Shown here one piece after another: positions 18,438 through 29,460 of a stretch of DNA of 64,000 nt (the first letter of the stretch is position 1; every line of letters begins with the position of its first letter). The stretch covers positions 2,618,954 through 2,682,953 of the forward strand of contig NZ_CP059900.1 in the NCBI RefSeq assembly GCF_014126825.1, in the 5' to 3' direction. Below the pieces are notes generated by a model. It was not told the DNA's origin. It saw only the letters and a list, made by a program, of their open reading frames with translations, and ran no database searches. The translations under genes were made by a program, and so were the position numbers. Origin of the DNA: Tomitella gaofuii (GTDB lineage Bacteria; Actinomycetota; Actinomycetes; Mycobacteriales; Mycobacteriaceae).

Positions 18438-20198
18438 CTAGCGGCCTATCGCGGCGCGGATCTCCGCGGCGGCCTGCTCCGCGGGGATCGTGCGGGTCTC
18501 GCCGCTCATCCTGTCGCGCAGCTCGACCGTGCCCTCGGCCCAGCCGCGCCCCACCACGACGACCAGGGGCACGCCGAGAAGCTCGGCGTCCTTGAACTTG
18601 ACGCCCGGCGAGGCCTTGCGGTCGTCGAGCACCATCGTGACGCCGGCCGCGTCGAGCGCGGCGGCGAGCTCTTCGGCACCGGCCTTCGCCTGCGCGTCCT
18701 TGTTCGCGATCACCAGGTGCACGTCGGCCGGGGCCGCCTCCGCCGGCCAGCGCAGACCCTTGTCGTCGTGATGCTGCTCGGCGAGGACCGCCACCAGCCG
18801 CGAGATCCCGATGCCGTACGAGCCCATCGTGGGCCGCACCGGCTTTCCGTTCTCCCCCAGCACATCCACGGCGAAGGCGTCGGTGTACTTGCGCCCCAGC
18901 TGGAAGATGTGGCCGATCTCGATGCCGCGCGCGGCGCGCAGCACCCCGCCGCCGTCCGGCGACGGATCGCCGTCGCGCACCTCGGCGGCCTCGATGGTGC
19001 CGTCGGCGGTGAAATCACGGCCGGCCACCAGGCCCACCGCGTGCCGCCCGTGTTTGTCGGCGCCGGTGATCCACCGGGTGCCGTCGGCGACCCGCGGGTC
19101 GACCAGGTACCGCACACCGTGCTCGGCGAGAGCCCGCGGGCCGATGTAGCCGCGCACCAGGAACGGATGCGCCGCGAAGTCGTCGGCGTCGAGCATCGCC
19201 ACCTCGGCCGGTTCCAGCGAGGCCTCGAGGCGCTTGCCGTCCACCTCGCGGTCGCCGGGGACGCCCACCGCCAGCAGCTGCCACTCACCGCCCGGCTCGC
19301 GCAACTTGACCAGGATGTTCTTGAGCGTGTCGCCCGCGGTGACGGGACGGCCGTACTCATCCGCGACGCCGCCCGCACCGTTCGCCCAGTCGACGAGGGC
19401 CTCGATGGTCTCCGTGCCGGGGGTGTCCAGCACCCGCGCCGCGGGGGCGTCGTCCCACTCCCGCGCGGGCGGCGCAGGCGTGGTGACGGCCTCGACGTTG
19501 GCGGCGTATCCCGTCTCGGCGCAGCGCACGTAGGTGTCCTCACCGGCCTCGCTGACCGCGAGGAACTCCTCGGATGCGCTGCCCCCCATCGCGCCCGAGG
19601 TGGCCGAGACGATGACGTACTCGACGCCGAGGCGGTCGAAGATCCGCTGATACGCCCCCCGGTGGGCCTGGTACGACGCGTCCAGTCCCGCGTCGTCGAG
19701 GTCGAACGAGTACGAGTCCTTCATGACGAACTCGCGCCCGCGCAGGATCCCGGCGCGGGGCCGCTCCTCGTCACGGTACTTCTCCTTGACCTGGTAGAGC
19801 GTGACCGGGAAGTCCTTGTACGAGCTGTACTCGCCCTTGACCGTGAGCGTGAACATCTCCTCGTGCGTGGGGCCCAGCAGGTAGTCGGCGCCCTTGCGGT
19901 CCTGCAGCCGGAACAGCGCGTCGCCGTATTCGGTCCAGCGATGGCTGGACTCGTAGGGATCGCGCGGCAGCAGCGCGGGCAGCGAGATCTCCTGCGCGCC
20001 GATGCCGTCCATCTCCTCGCGGACCACCTGTTCGACCCTGCGCAGCACCCGCAGGCCCAGCGGCAGCCATGAGTAGACGCCCGGCGCGATCCGGCGCACG
20101 TATCCGGCGCGCACCAGCAGCTTGTGGCTCGCGACCTCGGCGTCGGCGGGATCGTCGCGCAAGGTGCGCAGGAACAGGTGGGACAGGCGAATGATCAC
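18438..20198 (-). CDS. proS: Prolyl-tRNA synthetase (bacterial type with editing domain)
   Basis: Charges tRNA-Pro. 586 residues, prokaryotic-type class II enzyme. Motif 1 surrounds [15 protein letters not shown]; motif 2 is in [24 protein letters not shown]; motif 3 is [14 protein letters not shown]. Between motifs 2 and 3 lies the YbaK-like editing insertion (residues ~225-380). The GTG at 20196-20198 gives [15 protein letters not shown], the family N-terminus. It is convergent with the DUF4439 gene and divergent from yaaA, with 92 bases between starts. Confidence 0.96.
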   Translation of the reverse strand: MIIRLSHLFLRTLRDDPADAEVASHKLLVRAGYVRRIAPGVYSWLPLGLRVLRRVEQVVREEMDGIGAQEISLPALLPRDPYESSHRWTEYGDALFRLQDRKGADYLLGPTHEEMFTLTVKGEYSSYKDFPVTLYQVKEKYRDEERPRAGILRGREFVMKDSYSFDLDDAGLDASYQAHRGAYQRIFDRLGVEYVIVSATSGAMGGSASEEFLAVSEAGEDTYVRCAETGYAANVEAVTTPAPPAREWDDAPAARVLDTPGTETIEALVDWANGAGGVADEYGRPVTAGDTLKNILVKLREPGGEWQLLAVGVPGDREVDGKRLEASLEPAEVAMLDADDFAAHPFLVRGYIGPRALAEHGVRYLVDPRVADGTRWITGADKHGRHAVGLVAGRDFTADGTIEAAEVRDGDPSPDGGGVLRAARGIEIGHIFQLGRKYTDAFAVDVLGENGKPVRPTMGSYGIGISRLVAVLAEQHHDDKGLRWPAEAAPADVHLVIANKDAQAKAGAEELAAALDAAGVTMVLDDRKASPGVKFKDAELLGVPLVVVVGRGWAEGTVELRDRMSGETRTIPAEQAAAEIRAAIGR

Positions 20199-20290
20199 AG
20201 GCGCCCAGCTTAGTAGGCGGGCGCGCGGGCCGCGCACCAGCCACCGGCGCGCCGCCGGACGCGCCGGCGGGTGCACTATCGTCATCACTC

Positions 20291-21037
20291 GTGTTCGTGC
20301 TCCTGCCCCCGTCCGAGACCAAGGCCCCCGGCGGCGACGGCCCCGCCCTGGACCTGTCGACGCTGTCCCTGCCCTCCCTGACCGATACCCGCAAACGCCT
20401 GGTCACGGCCCTGGTGGAGCTGGCCGACGATCCCGACGCGGCGATGGCGGCGCTCAAGCTCGGCCCGCGGCAGGCCGGGGAGGTCGAGCGCGACCGCCGG
20501 CTGTGGGAGTCGCCGACTTTGCCGGCCCTGGACCGCTACACGGGGGTGCTTTTCGACGCGCTCGACGCGCCGTCGTTCACGGACGCGCAACGCCGCCGCG
20601 CCGCCGCCCGCCTGGGCGTCGGTTCGGCGCTGTTCGGCGCGCTGCGCGCCGGCGACATGATCCCCGCGTACCGGCTCTCGGCCGCGTCGCGGCTGCCGGG
20701 GATGGGCACGCTGGCGGCGCAGTGGAAGCCGGATCTGGCCGAGGCGATCCGCGCCGCGGCGGACGGCGGTTTGATCGTCGATCTGCGCTCGGGCGGGTAC
20801 CGGGCACTGGGCCCTGTGCCCGAGGCCGTGACCGCCACCGTGCTCACCGAGATGCCGGACGGCACCCGCAAGGTGGTGAGCCACTTCAACAAGCATCACA
20901 AGGGGCTGCTGGCCCGCGCGCTGGCCACCGCGCCGGCGGCGCCGTCCGACCTCGACGGGGTGGCGCACGCCGCGGAATCCGCGGGATTGCGCGCGGAGAT
21001 CACCGGCGCGCGCGAGCTCGCCGTCATCACGGCCTGA
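20291..21037 (+). CDS. yaaA: YaaA / UPF0246 peroxide-stress protein
   Basis: 248 residues of the DUF328 family. Hallmarks are the N-terminal [26 protein letters not shown], and the C-terminal [16 protein letters not shown]. In E. coli, YaaA lowers intracellular free iron during peroxide stress and binds DNA; that role is inferred here. GTG start. It is convergent with the sirohaem synthase gene. Confidence 0.92.
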   Translation: MFVLLPPSETKAPGGDGPALDLSTLSLPSLTDTRKRLVTALVELADDPDAAMAALKLGPRQAGEVERDRRLWESPTLPALDRYTGVLFDALDAPSFTDAQRRRAAARLGVGSALFGALRAGDMIPAYRLSAASRLPGMGTLAAQWKPDLAEAIRAAADGGLIVDLRSGGYRALGPVPEAVTATVLTEMPDGTRKVVSHFNKHHKGLLARALATAPAAPSDLDGVAHAAESAGLRAEITGARELAVITA

Positions 21038-21079
21038 CGACCCGCACGGCCGGTATGCAGCCCCCGCCTCTCCGGTCGA

Positions 21080-22378
21080 TCAAGCGCCGGACTGCTCCCG
21101 CTCGCCGACACGTGCACCGACGGCCACCACCGGGCCGATCACGGTGACCGCCGGCGGCCGCACCCCGGCCTCCTCGGCGCGTCGTGCGATCTCCACCAGC
21201 GGCGCCCGCACCACCCGCTGATGCGCCGTCGTGCCCTCTTGAATGATCGCCGCGGGCGTGTCCGCGGGACGCCCGGCCGTGATGAGCGCCTCCGCGAACT
21301 CCGCCAGCCTGCGCACGCCCATGAGGATCACCAGCGTGCCGGACAGCCTGCCCAGCGCGTCCCAGTCGACGAGCGAATCGGCGTGGCCGGGGGCCAGATG
21401 CCCGCTCACGACCACCACCTCGTGGGCCACGCCGCGATGCGTCACCGGCACATCCGCCGCCGCGGGCACCGAGAACGCACTGGTGATGCCGGGGACGACC
21501 GTCACCGGGACGCCCGCTTCCGCGCAAGCCAGCAGCTCCTCGAACCCCCGGCCGAACACGTACGGGTCGCCGCCCTTGAGCCGCGCCACGAACCGCCCGG
21601 CGCGAGCATGCTCGATCAAGAGCGCGTTGATCCGCTCCTGCTGCATCGACCGGCCGTACGGGAGCTTGGACGCGTCGATCACCTCGGTGCCCGGCGCCAG
21701 CTCCGCGAGCAGTTCGGCGGGGGCGAGGTGGTCGGCGATGACGACGTCGGCGCGCGCGAGCAGCCGCCGCCCGCGCACAGTGATCAGCTCGGGATCGCCG
21801 GGACCGCCGCCGATCAGCGCCACCCCCGCGGCAGTCGGTCCTTCGCCCGCGGCGGACAGGCCCGACTGCAGCGCGCCGCGCAGCGCCGTGCGCAGGGCGG
21901 CGGAGCGGCGGTGGTCGCCGTGCGCCACCACGCCGACGGTCGCGTCGCCGTGCCGCGTCGTCGCGGGCGTCACCGCGCTGCCCCTCGACCCCGCGTCCGA
22001 ACGCACGCAGAAGATCCGGCGCTCCTCCGCCTCGGCGGAGGCGGCCTCATTGACCGCGGAGTCGTCGGTGGCCACGATCACATACCAGGCGTCGACGAGG
22101 TCGCCGTCGCGGTACTCGCGCGCCACGTGGCGCACCCGGCCCGCCGCCGCCAGCGCCTCGACCGCGGCGGTCACCCGGGGCGAGACCACCGTCACCAGCG
22201 CACCCGACTCGAGCAGCAGCGGCAGCCGGCGCTGCGCCACCGAACCGCCTCCGACCAGCACCACCGGCCGGCCCTGCAAATGCAGACCGGCCAGATAGGC
22301 CGCGCCGGCGGGCTCCACGCCGTGCCGGCTCACCGGGTCGCCGGACACAGGGTCGCCGGACACAGGCCCCTCAGACAC
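21080..22378 (-). CDS. cysG: Bifunctional sirohaem synthase: uroporphyrinogen-III methyltransferase plus precorrin-2 dehydrogenase
   Basis: The N-terminal half (residues ~15-190) is a Rossmann precorrin-2 dehydrogenase/ferrochelatase: [18 protein letters not shown] and [13 protein letters not shown]. The C-terminal half is an SAM-dependent methyltransferase: [35 protein letters not shown] and VPVTHRG. Together they convert uroporphyrinogen III to sirohaem for sulphite and nitrite reductases. 432 residues if the GTG 22376-22378 is used, overlapping the mqo stop by eight bases. Later GTGs within a 15-bp tandem repeat (22335-22364) are alternative starts. Syntenic with Rv2847c. Confidence 0.94.
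   Translation of the reverse strand: MSEGPVSGDPVSGDPVSRHGVEPAGAAYLAGLHLQGRPVVLVGGGSVAQRRLPLLLESGALVTVVSPRVTAAVEALAAAGRVRHVAREYRDGDLVDAWYVIVATDDSAVNEAASAEAEERRIFCVRSDAGSRGSAVTPATTRHGDATVGVVAHGDHRRSAALRTALRGALQSGLSAAGEGPTAAGVALIGGGPGDPELITVRGRRLLARADVVIADHLAPAELLAELAPGTEVIDASKLPYGRSMQQERINALLIEHARAGRFVARLKGGDPYVFGRGFEELLACAEAGVPVTVVPGITSAFSVPAAADVPVTHRGVAHEVVVVSGHLAPGHADSLVDWDALGRLSGTLVILMGVRRLAEFAEALITAGRPADTPAAIIQEGTTAHQRVVRAPLVEIARRAEEAGVRPPAVTVIGPVVAVGARVGEREQSGA
22335..22364 (-). repeat. Two perfect 15-bp tandem copies at the cysG start
   Basis: The unit gggtcgccggacaca occurs at 22335-22349 and 22350-22364. On the coding strand each copy encodes VSGDP and includes an in-frame GTG, giving several possible start codons. 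It adds disordered residues only, so it can vary in number without harm. Confidence 0.9.
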
Positions 22379-23906
22379 CGGCGGGCTGGGCCGGCGTCGG
22401 CGCCGGCACGTCCAGCTGGAGCGCGGAGTCGGTCCACTTCCAGACCTCGTCGAACAGTGCTTTGTCGTCCGCGAGCGATACGCCCAGCGACGGCACCATC
22501 TCCTTGAGCTTGGACTGCCAGCCTGCAAACCGCTTGGGGAAGCACCGCTCGAGGACGTCGAGCATCGCGTGCACGGCCGTCGACGCGCCCGGCGAGGCGC
22601 CCAGCAGGCCGGCGATGGTGCCGTCCGCCGAGTTGAGGACTGCAGTGCCGAACTCGAGCGTTCCGCCCATGCCGTTGCGCTTGATCACCTGCACGCGCTG
22701 GCCTGCGGTGATGAGCTCCCAGTCCTCGGACCGGGCATCGGGTACGAAGGCCGCGAGCGTCTCGATGCGCCCCTCCTCGGACTTGGCGAGCTCGCCGATG
22801 AGGTACTTGGTCAGACCGAACTCCGTCAGCCCCACGCCCACCATCGACATGAGGTTGTTCGGCTTGACCGACAGCGGCAAGTCGGTGAACTTTCCGCTCT
22901 TGAGGAACTTCGGCGACCAGCCCGCGTAGGGGCCGTACAGCAGCCCGCGCTTTCCGCCAATCACGCGGGTGTCCAAGTGCGGCACGGACATCGGCGGCGC
23001 ACCGACGCCCGCCTTGCCGTACACCTTGGCGGCGTGCTGGGCGATGAGCTCGTCGTTGCTGCAGCGCAGGAACTCGCCGCTGACGGGGAATCCGCCGTAC
23101 CCCTTGGCCTCCGGGATGCCGGACTTCTGCAGCAGCGGGAGCGCTCCACCGCCCGCGCCGACGAAGACGAACCGCGCGTTGATCGAGTACTCCTCGCGGC
23201 TGCGCAGGTTGCGCACGCCCACCTTCCAGCTTCCGTCGGAGAGCTGCTTCAGCCCCGTCACCTTGGTACCGAAAGTGAGCGTGGCACCGTCGCGGCCCAG
23301 GTTCGCCAGCAGCTGCTTGCTGAGCGCGCCGAAGTTCACGTCGGTGCCCGCGTCGGTCCAGTTGATCGCGACCGGGTCGGAGAAGTCGCGGCCCCGCGCC
23401 ATCAGCGGCAGGCGGCGCGAGAACTCGTCCTCGCTGGTGGAGAACTCCATGCCCTGGAACAGGGGGTGCCCGGCGAGGGCCTCGTACCGCTTGCCCAGGT
23501 ATTCCACGTCGTCCGCGCCGTGGACGAAGCTCATGTGCGGGATGGGGTTGATGAACTCGCGCGGCTCCGGAAGGATTCCGCGCTCCACCGCGTAGGACCA
23601 GAACTGGCGCGAGATCTGGAACTTCTCGTTGACGCCGACCGCCTTGGTGATGTCCACCGAGCCGTCCGCCGCCTGCGGGGTGTAGTTGAGTTCGCACAGT
23701 GCCGAATGGCCGGTGCCCGCGTTGTTCCAGGGATCACTGCTCTCGGCGCCGGCGGCGTCGAGCTTCTCGACGAGCGTGATCGACCACTCGGGCTGCAACT
23801 GCCGCAGCAACACGCCCAACGTCGCGCTCATGATGCCCGCCCCGACGAGGACGACGTCGGTCTTCACTCCTTGGGGGCTGCGCCTTGCACCTGAGGGATT
23901 CGCCAC
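22371..23906 (-). CDS. mqo: Malate:quinone oxidoreductase
   Basis: FAD-dependent membrane-associated enzyme oxidising L-malate to oxaloacetate with electrons to menaquinone. 511 residues. The dinucleotide-binding motif [20 protein letters not shown] is at residues ~18-37; [42 protein letters not shown] and [19 protein letters not shown] are Mqo signatures. The GTG 23904-23906 has GAGGAAG about ten bases upstream. It overlaps the start of cysG. Syntenic with Rv2852c. Confidence 0.96.
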   Translation of the reverse strand: MANPSGARRSPQGVKTDVVLVGAGIMSATLGVLLRQLQPEWSITLVEKLDAAGAESSDPWNNAGTGHSALCELNYTPQAADGSVDITKAVGVNEKFQISRQFWSYAVERGILPEPREFINPIPHMSFVHGADDVEYLGKRYEALAGHPLFQGMEFSTSEDEFSRRLPLMARGRDFSDPVAINWTDAGTDVNFGALSKQLLANLGRDGATLTFGTKVTGLKQLSDGSWKVGVRNLRSREEYSINARFVFVGAGGGALPLLQKSGIPEAKGYGGFPVSGEFLRCSNDELIAQHAAKVYGKAGVGAPPMSVPHLDTRVIGGKRGLLYGPYAGWSPKFLKSGKFTDLPLSVKPNNLMSMVGVGLTEFGLTKYLIGELAKSEEGRIETLAAFVPDARSEDWELITAGQRVQVIKRNGMGGTLEFGTAVLNSADGTIAGLLGASPGASTAVHAMLDVLERCFPKRFAGWQSKLKEMVPSLGVSLADDKALFDEVWKWTDSALQLDVPAPTPAQPAGV

Positions 23907-23936
23907 GGGAACTCAACTTCCTCGGTCTGTGTGAGA

Positions 23937-23995
23937 CATGGATCGTCCCCGAGGTTACTCGGGGGTCGCCGCCAATCCGAACCGGACCGCACCCG
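23937..23995 (-). promoter_or_regulatory. Possible mqo promoter and leader hairpin
   Basis: On the minus strand the 143-base gap to the divergent hydrolase holds TAACCT, a TAnnnT-type -10, 18 bases after TTCGGA. A 7-bp hairpin (ccccgag/ctcgggg around 23955-23972) overlaps it. Assignment is by eye only. Confidence 0.3.
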
Positions 23996-24049
23996 CAGGG
24001 CGACCACCATCACCCCCGGTGCGGCGGCACGCCCCGATAGCCTGAAGCC

Positions 24050-25182
24050 ATGACGTCTGCTGCGTGGCACCCTGACGTGCTCGGCCCCGGCTTCGAGGCG
24101 CTCGGGATCCCCCTGGGCGACGACCCGGACGGTGAGGGCGAGATCACTGCGACCCTGGTACGCCGCCTCCCCGCGGAGTCGGGCGCCGCGCCCGCCGGCG
24201 CCGCCCCGCCGGGCGGGGGCGCGCCGTGCTGTACGTGCACGGGTTCACCGACTACTTCTTCCAGCGCCACCTCGCCGAGCACTTCGCTGCCCGCGGCGTC
24301 GCCTTCTACGCCCTGGACCTGCGCAAGTGCGGGCGCTCCCTGCGCCCCGGCCAGACGCCGCACTTCGCCCGCGACCTGGCGGTGTACGACGAGGAGCTGA
24401 CCCGCGCCCTCGCACGGATCCACGCGGACACCGGCGCGCAGGTGCTGCTCATGGGCCATTCCACCGGCGGGCTGGTACTGCCGCTGTGGCTCGACCGCAT
24501 GCGCCGCGACGCCGCACCCCCGCCCGCACCGGTCAGCGGCCTGGTGCTCAACAGCCCATGGTTCGACCTGCAGGGCCCGCCCTCTCTGCGTTCGGTGGGC
24601 ACCGTCGCCGTCGACGTGCTCGGCCGCACGCGCCCGGCGACGATCATCCCCACCGCGCTGTCCGAGGTCTACGGCGCGGCGCTGAGCGCCACGCACGGCG
24701 GGGAATGGACCTACGACCTCGATTGGAAGCCGCTCACCGGCTTCCCGGTGACGGCGGGGTGGCTGCGCGCCGTGCGCCACGGCCACGCCCGCCTGCACCG
24801 CGGTCTCGACGTCGGCGTGCCGTCGCTGGTGCTGCGCTCGACGCGCAGCGTGTTCACCACCACCCCGTCGCCGGCGACCCGCTCCGCCGATACCGTGCTG
24901 GACGTCGACCAGATCGCCCGCTGGTCGGGCTGCCTGGGCGGGCAGAACACCGTCGTGCCCATCGACGGCGCGCTGCACGACGTCTTCCTTTCCGCGCCCG
25001 GCGTGCGTGCCCACGCCTTCCGCGTGCTCGACCGCTGGGCCGACGCCGTCCTCCCCGGCGCCGGCCGACCCCGCGCCGGTTCCGCCGACGCGGACCGCAC
25101 CGCCCCCGGGACCGCGCCGGCCCCGGGGGAAAGCCATGACCGCCCCGCCATCCACGATCACACCGAGGAGAACGCCCGATGA
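24050..25182 (+). CDS. Alpha/beta hydrolase, lysophospholipase-like (Rv2854 family), with one-base frameshift
   Basis: Serine hydrolase of the monoglyceride lipase/lysophospholipase type. After the frameshift the reading is VLYVHGFTDYFFQRHLAEHF, then the nucleophile elbow GHSTGG and a Pro-rich C-terminus; the Asp and His of the triad are expected near LDVDQIARWS and DGALHDVF. Residues 1-57 (MTSAAWHPDVLGPGFEALGI start) lie in another frame that would end soon after 24225. One base appears missing in GGCGGGGGCGCG at 24212-24224. With it restored the protein is ~377 residues. The last codons overlap the mycothione reductase start as ATGA, as in the Rv2854-mtr pair. Confidence 0.85.
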
Positions 25183-26636
25183 CCGATCCCGCCCCATCCT
25201 CCGCAGACGCCGCCGCCGCGAACCCGGCCCCCGCAGATACCACCGGCGCCGAGCACTTCGACGTCGCGGTGATCGGCACCGGCTCCGGGAACACCTTCCT
25301 GGACGAGCGCTACGCCCACCTGAAGGTCGCGCTGCTGGAGGAGGGGGTGTTCGGTGGCACCTGCCTCAACGTCGGCTGCATTCCCACGAAGATGTTCGTC
25401 TACGCGGCGGACGTGGCCGAGACCGTCCGTGGCGCCGCACGCTACGGGGTGGACGCACACGTGGACGGGGTGCGGCGGGCCGACATGGTCGGCCGGGTCT
25501 TCGGCCGGATCGACCCGATCTCCGAGGGCGGCCGCACGTACCGCGTCGAAGACTGCGACAACGTCACCGTCTTCGAGGGGCACGCGCGGTTCGTCGCCCC
25601 CCGGACCCTCGACACCGGCACGGGCAGCATCATCACCGCCGACCAGGTCGTGCTGGCCACCGGGTCGCGGCCGGTCATCCCCGACGCCATCGCCCGCTCC
25701 GGCGTGGACTACCTCACCAACGAGGATGCGATGCGTCTCGAGGCGACACCCGAGCACGTCCTCATCGTCGGCACCGGGTTCATCGCCGCCGAATTCGCGC
25801 ACATCTTCTCCGGGCTGGGCTCGCGGGTGTCGATCATCGGCCGCAGCGGACGGATGCTGCGCCACCTCGACGACGAGATCTCCGCGCACTTCACCGGCCT
25901 CGCCGCGCAGCGGTGGGACCTGCACCTGTCGTCGCCCGTCCGGTCGGCGCAACGGCGGGCCGACGGCACCGGGGCGGAGGTGGAACTCGACGACGGCACG
26001 CTGTTGTCGGGCGACGCGCTGCTGGTGGCGGTGGGCCGGGCCCCCAACGCCGACCTCATCGGCGCCGCCGCTGGCGGGATCGATCTCACCGCAGACGGCC
26101 GGGTGCAGGTGGACGAGTACCAGCGGACCACCGCCGACGGCGTCTTCGCGCTGGGCGACGTGTGCTCGCCGCACCAGCTCAAGCACGTCGCCAACCACGA
26201 GGCGCGCGTGGTGGGCGACAACCTGCTGGCCGAGCGGGCCGCCGGGGGACGGCCCGCGGAACTGCGCGCCGCCGACCACCGCTTCGTGCCGTCCGCGGTG
26301 TTCACCCACCCGCAGATCGCGGCCGTCGGACTCACCGAGGCGCAGGCACGCGCGCAGCACGCGAACGTCACAGTCAAGGTGCAGCGCTACGCCGACGTCG
26401 CCTACGGGTGGGCGATGGAGGACGACGAAGGGCTGTGCAAGGTGATCGCCGACCGCGACACCGGCGCACTGCTGGGCGGGCACATCATCGGCGCCCAGGC
26501 CTCCACGCTGATCCAGCCGCTGATCCAGGCGCTGTCCTTCGGGCTGGGCGCCGCCGAGATGGCGCACGGGCAGTACTGGATCCACCCCGCACTCACCGAG
26601 GTGGTCGAGAACGCGCTGCTCGGCCTGGATCTCTAG
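25179..26636 (+). CDS. mtr: Mycothione reductase
   Basis: NADPH-dependent flavoprotein disulphide reductase that regenerates mycothiol, the actinobacterial counterpart of glutathione. 485 residues. FAD motif VIGTGSGNT at ~31-39 (the variant with GSGN is typical of Mtr), redox-active Cys62 and Cys67 in GGTCLNVGCIPTKM, NAD(P) site IVGTGFIAAEFAHIFSGLG, ALGDV segment, and the C-terminal HPALTE holding the catalytic His/Glu pair. Overlaps the hydrolase stop by four bases. Its presence marks the organism as a mycothiol producer. Confidence 0.96.
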   Translation: MTDPAPSSADAAAANPAPADTTGAEHFDVAVIGTGSGNTFLDERYAHLKVALLEEGVFGGTCLNVGCIPTKMFVYAADVAETVRGAARYGVDAHVDGVRRADMVGRVFGRIDPISEGGRTYRVEDCDNVTVFEGHARFVAPRTLDTGTGSIITADQVVLATGSRPVIPDAIARSGVDYLTNEDAMRLEATPEHVLIVGTGFIAAEFAHIFSGLGSRVSIIGRSGRMLRHLDDEISAHFTGLAAQRWDLHLSSPVRSAQRRADGTGAEVELDDGTLLSGDALLVAVGRAPNADLIGAAAGGIDLTADGRVQVDEYQRTTADGVFALGDVCSPHQLKHVANHEARVVGDNLLAERAAGGRPAELRAADHRFVPSAVFTHPQIAAVGLTEAQARAQHANVTVKVQRYADVAYGWAMEDDEGLCKVIADRDTGALLGGHIIGAQASTLIQPLIQALSFGLGAAEMAHGQYWIHPALTEVVENALLGLDL

Positions 26637-26658
26637 CGGCGGGTCCCCCGGGCGCGGA

Positions 26659-26690
26659 GGGCGCCGGCCGCCGAGCGGCGGCCGGCGCCC
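26659..26690. terminator. Bidirectional hairpin between mtr and the small hydrolase-like gene
   Basis: Arms 26659-26672 and 26677-26690 (gggcgccggccgcc and its complement) pair perfectly over 14 bp with the tetraloop gagc, in a 63-base convergent gap. Confidence 0.85.
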
Positions 26691-26699
26691 GGCCACGCC

Positions 26700-27314
26700 T
26701 CACCAGGGGTTGCTGCGCAGGATGATCTCGGTGGCCAGCCCCGCCGCCAGCGCCTCGCCCCACTGTGCGGCGTCCCCGGACTGCGCGGCGCCCCGCAACT
26801 GCGCCCCGCCCCCGGCCGGCTCCACCACCCGGAAGTCCGAGTAGACGTGCCGCCCGCTCGCGTACGCCTGCGCCCGCGCCTCGGCCGTGGTGAGCACCAG
26901 CGTGGTCGCCACGTCCACGGCCGGGCAGCCCTGATCGAGCACCGCGCCGTCGGCGTCCGCGACGGCGGGGTGGCCGCCGTCGAGCACCACCAGGCTGCTC
27001 ACCCGGCCGAAGTGCCGCGCGGCCGTCTCCCACGCGGCCGGCGCCGCGTCGCCCGTCCCGACGAGGTTCACCCAGTGCAGGCCGAGCTGGTCGAGCGCCG
27101 ACGCCACCTCCTCGTGCGTGGGCGCCGGGGAACCCGTGTCCCACACGAAGCTCTGCAGACCCGAGGCCTCCAGCCGCTCGGTCAGCGGCGCGATCCGCGG
27201 CACCGGGGCGCCGTGCGCCTCGCCCGCGAGGATGAGCACGCCGGGCGCGCCGTCCGCCCCGCCGACGACTACCGTGCGGGGCTGCCCGCTGATCGTGATG
27301 CTCCGTTCGGTCAT
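26700..27314 (-). CDS. Small alpha/beta-hydrolase-like protein of unknown function
   Basis: 204 residues. The layout GVLILAGEAHGAPVPRIAPL then LGLHWVNLVGTGDAAPAAW then VSSLVVLDGGHPA recalls an alpha/beta-hydrolase core. At the expected nucleophile elbow the sequence is GTGDAA rather than GxSxG, so it may not be an esterase. The ATG at 27312-27314 gives MTERSITISGQPRTV; longer ORF versions are Arg-rich and unlikely. It lies downstream of map and convergent with mtr. No family assignment is secure. Confidence 0.65.
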   Translation of the reverse strand: MTERSITISGQPRTVVVGGADGAPGVLILAGEAHGAPVPRIAPLTERLEASGLQSFVWDTGSPAPTHEEVASALDQLGLHWVNLVGTGDAAPAAWETAARHFGRVSSLVVLDGGHPAVADADGAVLDQGCPAVDVATTLVLTTAEARAQAYASGRHVYSDFRVVEPAGGGAQLRGAAQSGDAAQWGEALAAGLATEIILRSNPW

Positions 27315-27447
27315 GGGAGACCACGGTACGCGGTGACAGCCTGCCCGGGGGCATGTCCCGGCGTGCGGCGCGCCACTCCGGCATACGCTCCGGATCCGTA
27401 CCGGCGGGCGCCGGTGCACCGCTGCCGGGCGCGCACGTCCGCAGCCG

Positions 27448-28305
27448 TCAGGGCAGCGTGAGGATCTCCGCGCCGGAGCCCGTGACCACCAAGGTGTGCT
27501 CGAACTGCGCCGTCCACGAGCGGTCGGCGGTGACCACGGTCCAGCCGTCGTCCCACATCTCGTAGTCGACCCCGCCGAGGGTGATCATCGGCTCGATGGT
27601 GAAGGTCATGCCCTCTTCGATCACCGTGTCCACGTTCGGCTCGTCGTAGTGCAGGACCACGAGGCCGTTGTGGAAGGTGGGGCCCACCCCGTGCCCGGTG
27701 AAATCCCGGACCACCCCGTAGCCGAAGCGGTTGGCGTAGGACTCGATCACCCGGCCGATGATGTTGAGCTCCCGGCCGGGCTTGACGGCCTTGATCGCCC
27801 GCATGGTGGCCTCGTGCGTGCGCTCGACGAGCAGTCGCGCCTCGTCGTCCACCTCGCCTGCGAGGAAGGTCGCATTGGTGTCGCCGTGCACGCCGTCGAT
27901 GTAGGCGGTGACGTCGATGTTGACGATGTCGCCGTCGGCGATCACCGTCGAGTCGGGGATGCCGTGGCAGATGACCTCGTTGAGCGAGGTGCAGCACGAC
28001 TTGGTGAATCCCCGGTACCCGAGCGTGGACGGGTAGGCGCCGTGGTCGCACATGTACTCGTGGGCGATGCGGTCGAGTGCGTCGGTGGTGACGCCCGGCG
28101 CCACGGCGGCGCCCGCCTCCGCCAGCGCCGCAGCGGCGATCTTCGAGGCGGTGCGCATGGCCTCGACGGTGTCAGCGTCCTGCACCCACGGTTCGCTGCC
28201 CTCGCGCGCGGTGGGCTTCCACGCGTACTCGGGACGCTCGATGTCCTTGGGGACGGAGCGTACGGGGGTGGGGTCGCCGGGTGTGAGCGGTGCGCGTCGG
28301 GCCAT
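27448..28305 (-). CDS. map: Type I methionine aminopeptidase (MapB-like)
   Basis: Removes N-terminal Met from new proteins. 285 residues, the same length as mycobacterial MapB, including the ~40-residue N-terminal extension with [17 protein letters not shown]. The five metal ligands are recognisable: Asp in [10 protein letters not shown] and in HGDTNATF, His in GHGVGPTFH, Glu in FTIEPMI, Glu in FEHTLVV. The substrate His lies in [11 protein letters not shown]. The ATG 28303-28305 is the family start. Divergent from galT with 55 bases between them. Confidence 0.96.
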   Translation of the reverse strand: MARRAPLTPGDPTPVRSVPKDIERPEYAWKPTAREGSEPWVQDADTVEAMRTASKIAAAALAEAGAAVAPGVTTDALDRIAHEYMCDHGAYPSTLGYRGFTKSCCTSLNEVICHGIPDSTVIADGDIVNIDVTAYIDGVHGDTNATFLAGEVDDEARLLVERTHEATMRAIKAVKPGRELNIIGRVIESYANRFGYGVVRDFTGHGVGPTFHNGLVVLHYDEPNVDTVIEEGMTFTIEPMITLGGVDYEMWDDGWTVVTADRSWTAQFEHTLVVTGSGAEILTLP

Positions 28306-28360
28306 GGTTGCGAGCCTATCGCCGCGCCGCGGTGGCGGGCGCACCGGAGGCTCCGCCACC

Positions 28361-29437
28361 ATGGGGGCCGTGACCGACGCCCCGCTCGTGCGCAAGACCT
28401 CCACCACGCTGTCCGACGGCCGCGGCCTGCACTACTTCGACGACACCGAGCCGTACCTGTCCGGCCGCGCCACCCGAACCCCGCACGACCCGAGGCCCCC
28501 GTCCCCGCGCGCCGCCGCCGGCGAACCGCGGTGGGATGCGCGCACTGGCGAATGGGTGACGATCGCACCGGCCCGCATGGACCGCACCCACCTCCCCGCG
28601 CCGGGAGCGAACCCGCTGGCACCGTCGACGGCCCTGCGCAGCACCGAGATCCCCGCGCACGACTACGACGTGGTGGTGTTCGAGAACCGGTTCCCCGCGC
28701 TCCCCCGCTGCGAGGTGATCTGCTACTCGTCCGACCCGGCGGCCACCGTCGCGTCGCTGCCCGCGCGGCGGATGCGCACGGTGATCGAGGCCTGGGCGGA
28801 CCGCACGGACGCGCTGGGCGCGGCGGACGGGGTCGAGCAGGTGTTCTGCTTCGAGAACCGCGGAGTGGAGACGGGCGTGACGCTGACCCACCCGCACGGG
28901 CAGATCTACGCGTACCCGTTCGTGCCCCGCGAGGCCGCGACGGTGCTGCACCGGGCACGCGAGCACCGCGCGGCCACCGGCGGGAACCTGCTGCGCGAGC
29001 GGATGCTCGGCGAGTTGGACGCCGGCGCCCGCGTGGTGGTGTCCGGACGGCACTGGGCGGCCTACGTCCCGCACGCGGCCCGCTGGCCCGTGGAGGTGGA
29101 GGTGGCACCGCTGCGTGACGTGCCGGACCTGTGCGCGCTCGACGACGACGAGCGCGCCGAGCTGGCCGTCCTGTACCCGGAGCTCATGGCGCGACTGGAC
29201 CGGTACTTCACCACCGCCGACGGCACGCCGATCCCGTTGCCGTACATCGCCGCCTGGTACCAGGCCCCCGCCTCCGACCACGGCGGCGACTTCCGGCTGC
29301 ACCTGCGGATCATGTCGATGCGCCGCTCCCCCGACAAGCTGAAGTACCTGGCCGGATCCGAATCCGCCATGGGCGCGTGGATCAACGATGCCGTCCCCGA
29401 GGAGATCGCCGCCCGCCTGCGGGAGGCGGCGCGGTGA
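28361..29437 (+). CDS. galT: Galactose-1-phosphate uridylyltransferase
   Basis: Leloir enzyme exchanging UMP between UDP-glucose and galactose-1-phosphate. 358 residues. The catalytic His is in [15 protein letters not shown], with the conserved [17 protein letters not shown] and [10 protein letters not shown] upstream. The C-terminal domain includes [19 protein letters not shown]. The ATG 28361 has GGAGG ten bases upstream; GTG 28370 is a possible alternative. It overlaps or abuts galK, so galTK form a small operon. These genes are elsewhere in M. tuberculosis, so the site differs. Confidence 0.95.
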   Translation: MGAVTDAPLVRKTSTTLSDGRGLHYFDDTEPYLSGRATRTPHDPRPPSPRAAAGEPRWDARTGEWVTIAPARMDRTHLPAPGANPLAPSTALRSTEIPAHDYDVVVFENRFPALPRCEVICYSSDPAATVASLPARRMRTVIEAWADRTDALGAADGVEQVFCFENRGVETGVTLTHPHGQIYAYPFVPREAATVLHRAREHRAATGGNLLRERMLGELDAGARVVVSGRHWAAYVPHAARWPVEVEVAPLRDVPDLCALDDDERAELAVLYPELMARLDRYFTTADGTPIPLPYIAAWYQAPASDHGGDFRLHLRIMSMRRSPDKLKYLAGSESAMGAWINDAVPEEIAARLREAAR

Positions 29438-29460
29438 CGCCCCACGGCCCGGAGGGCGCG

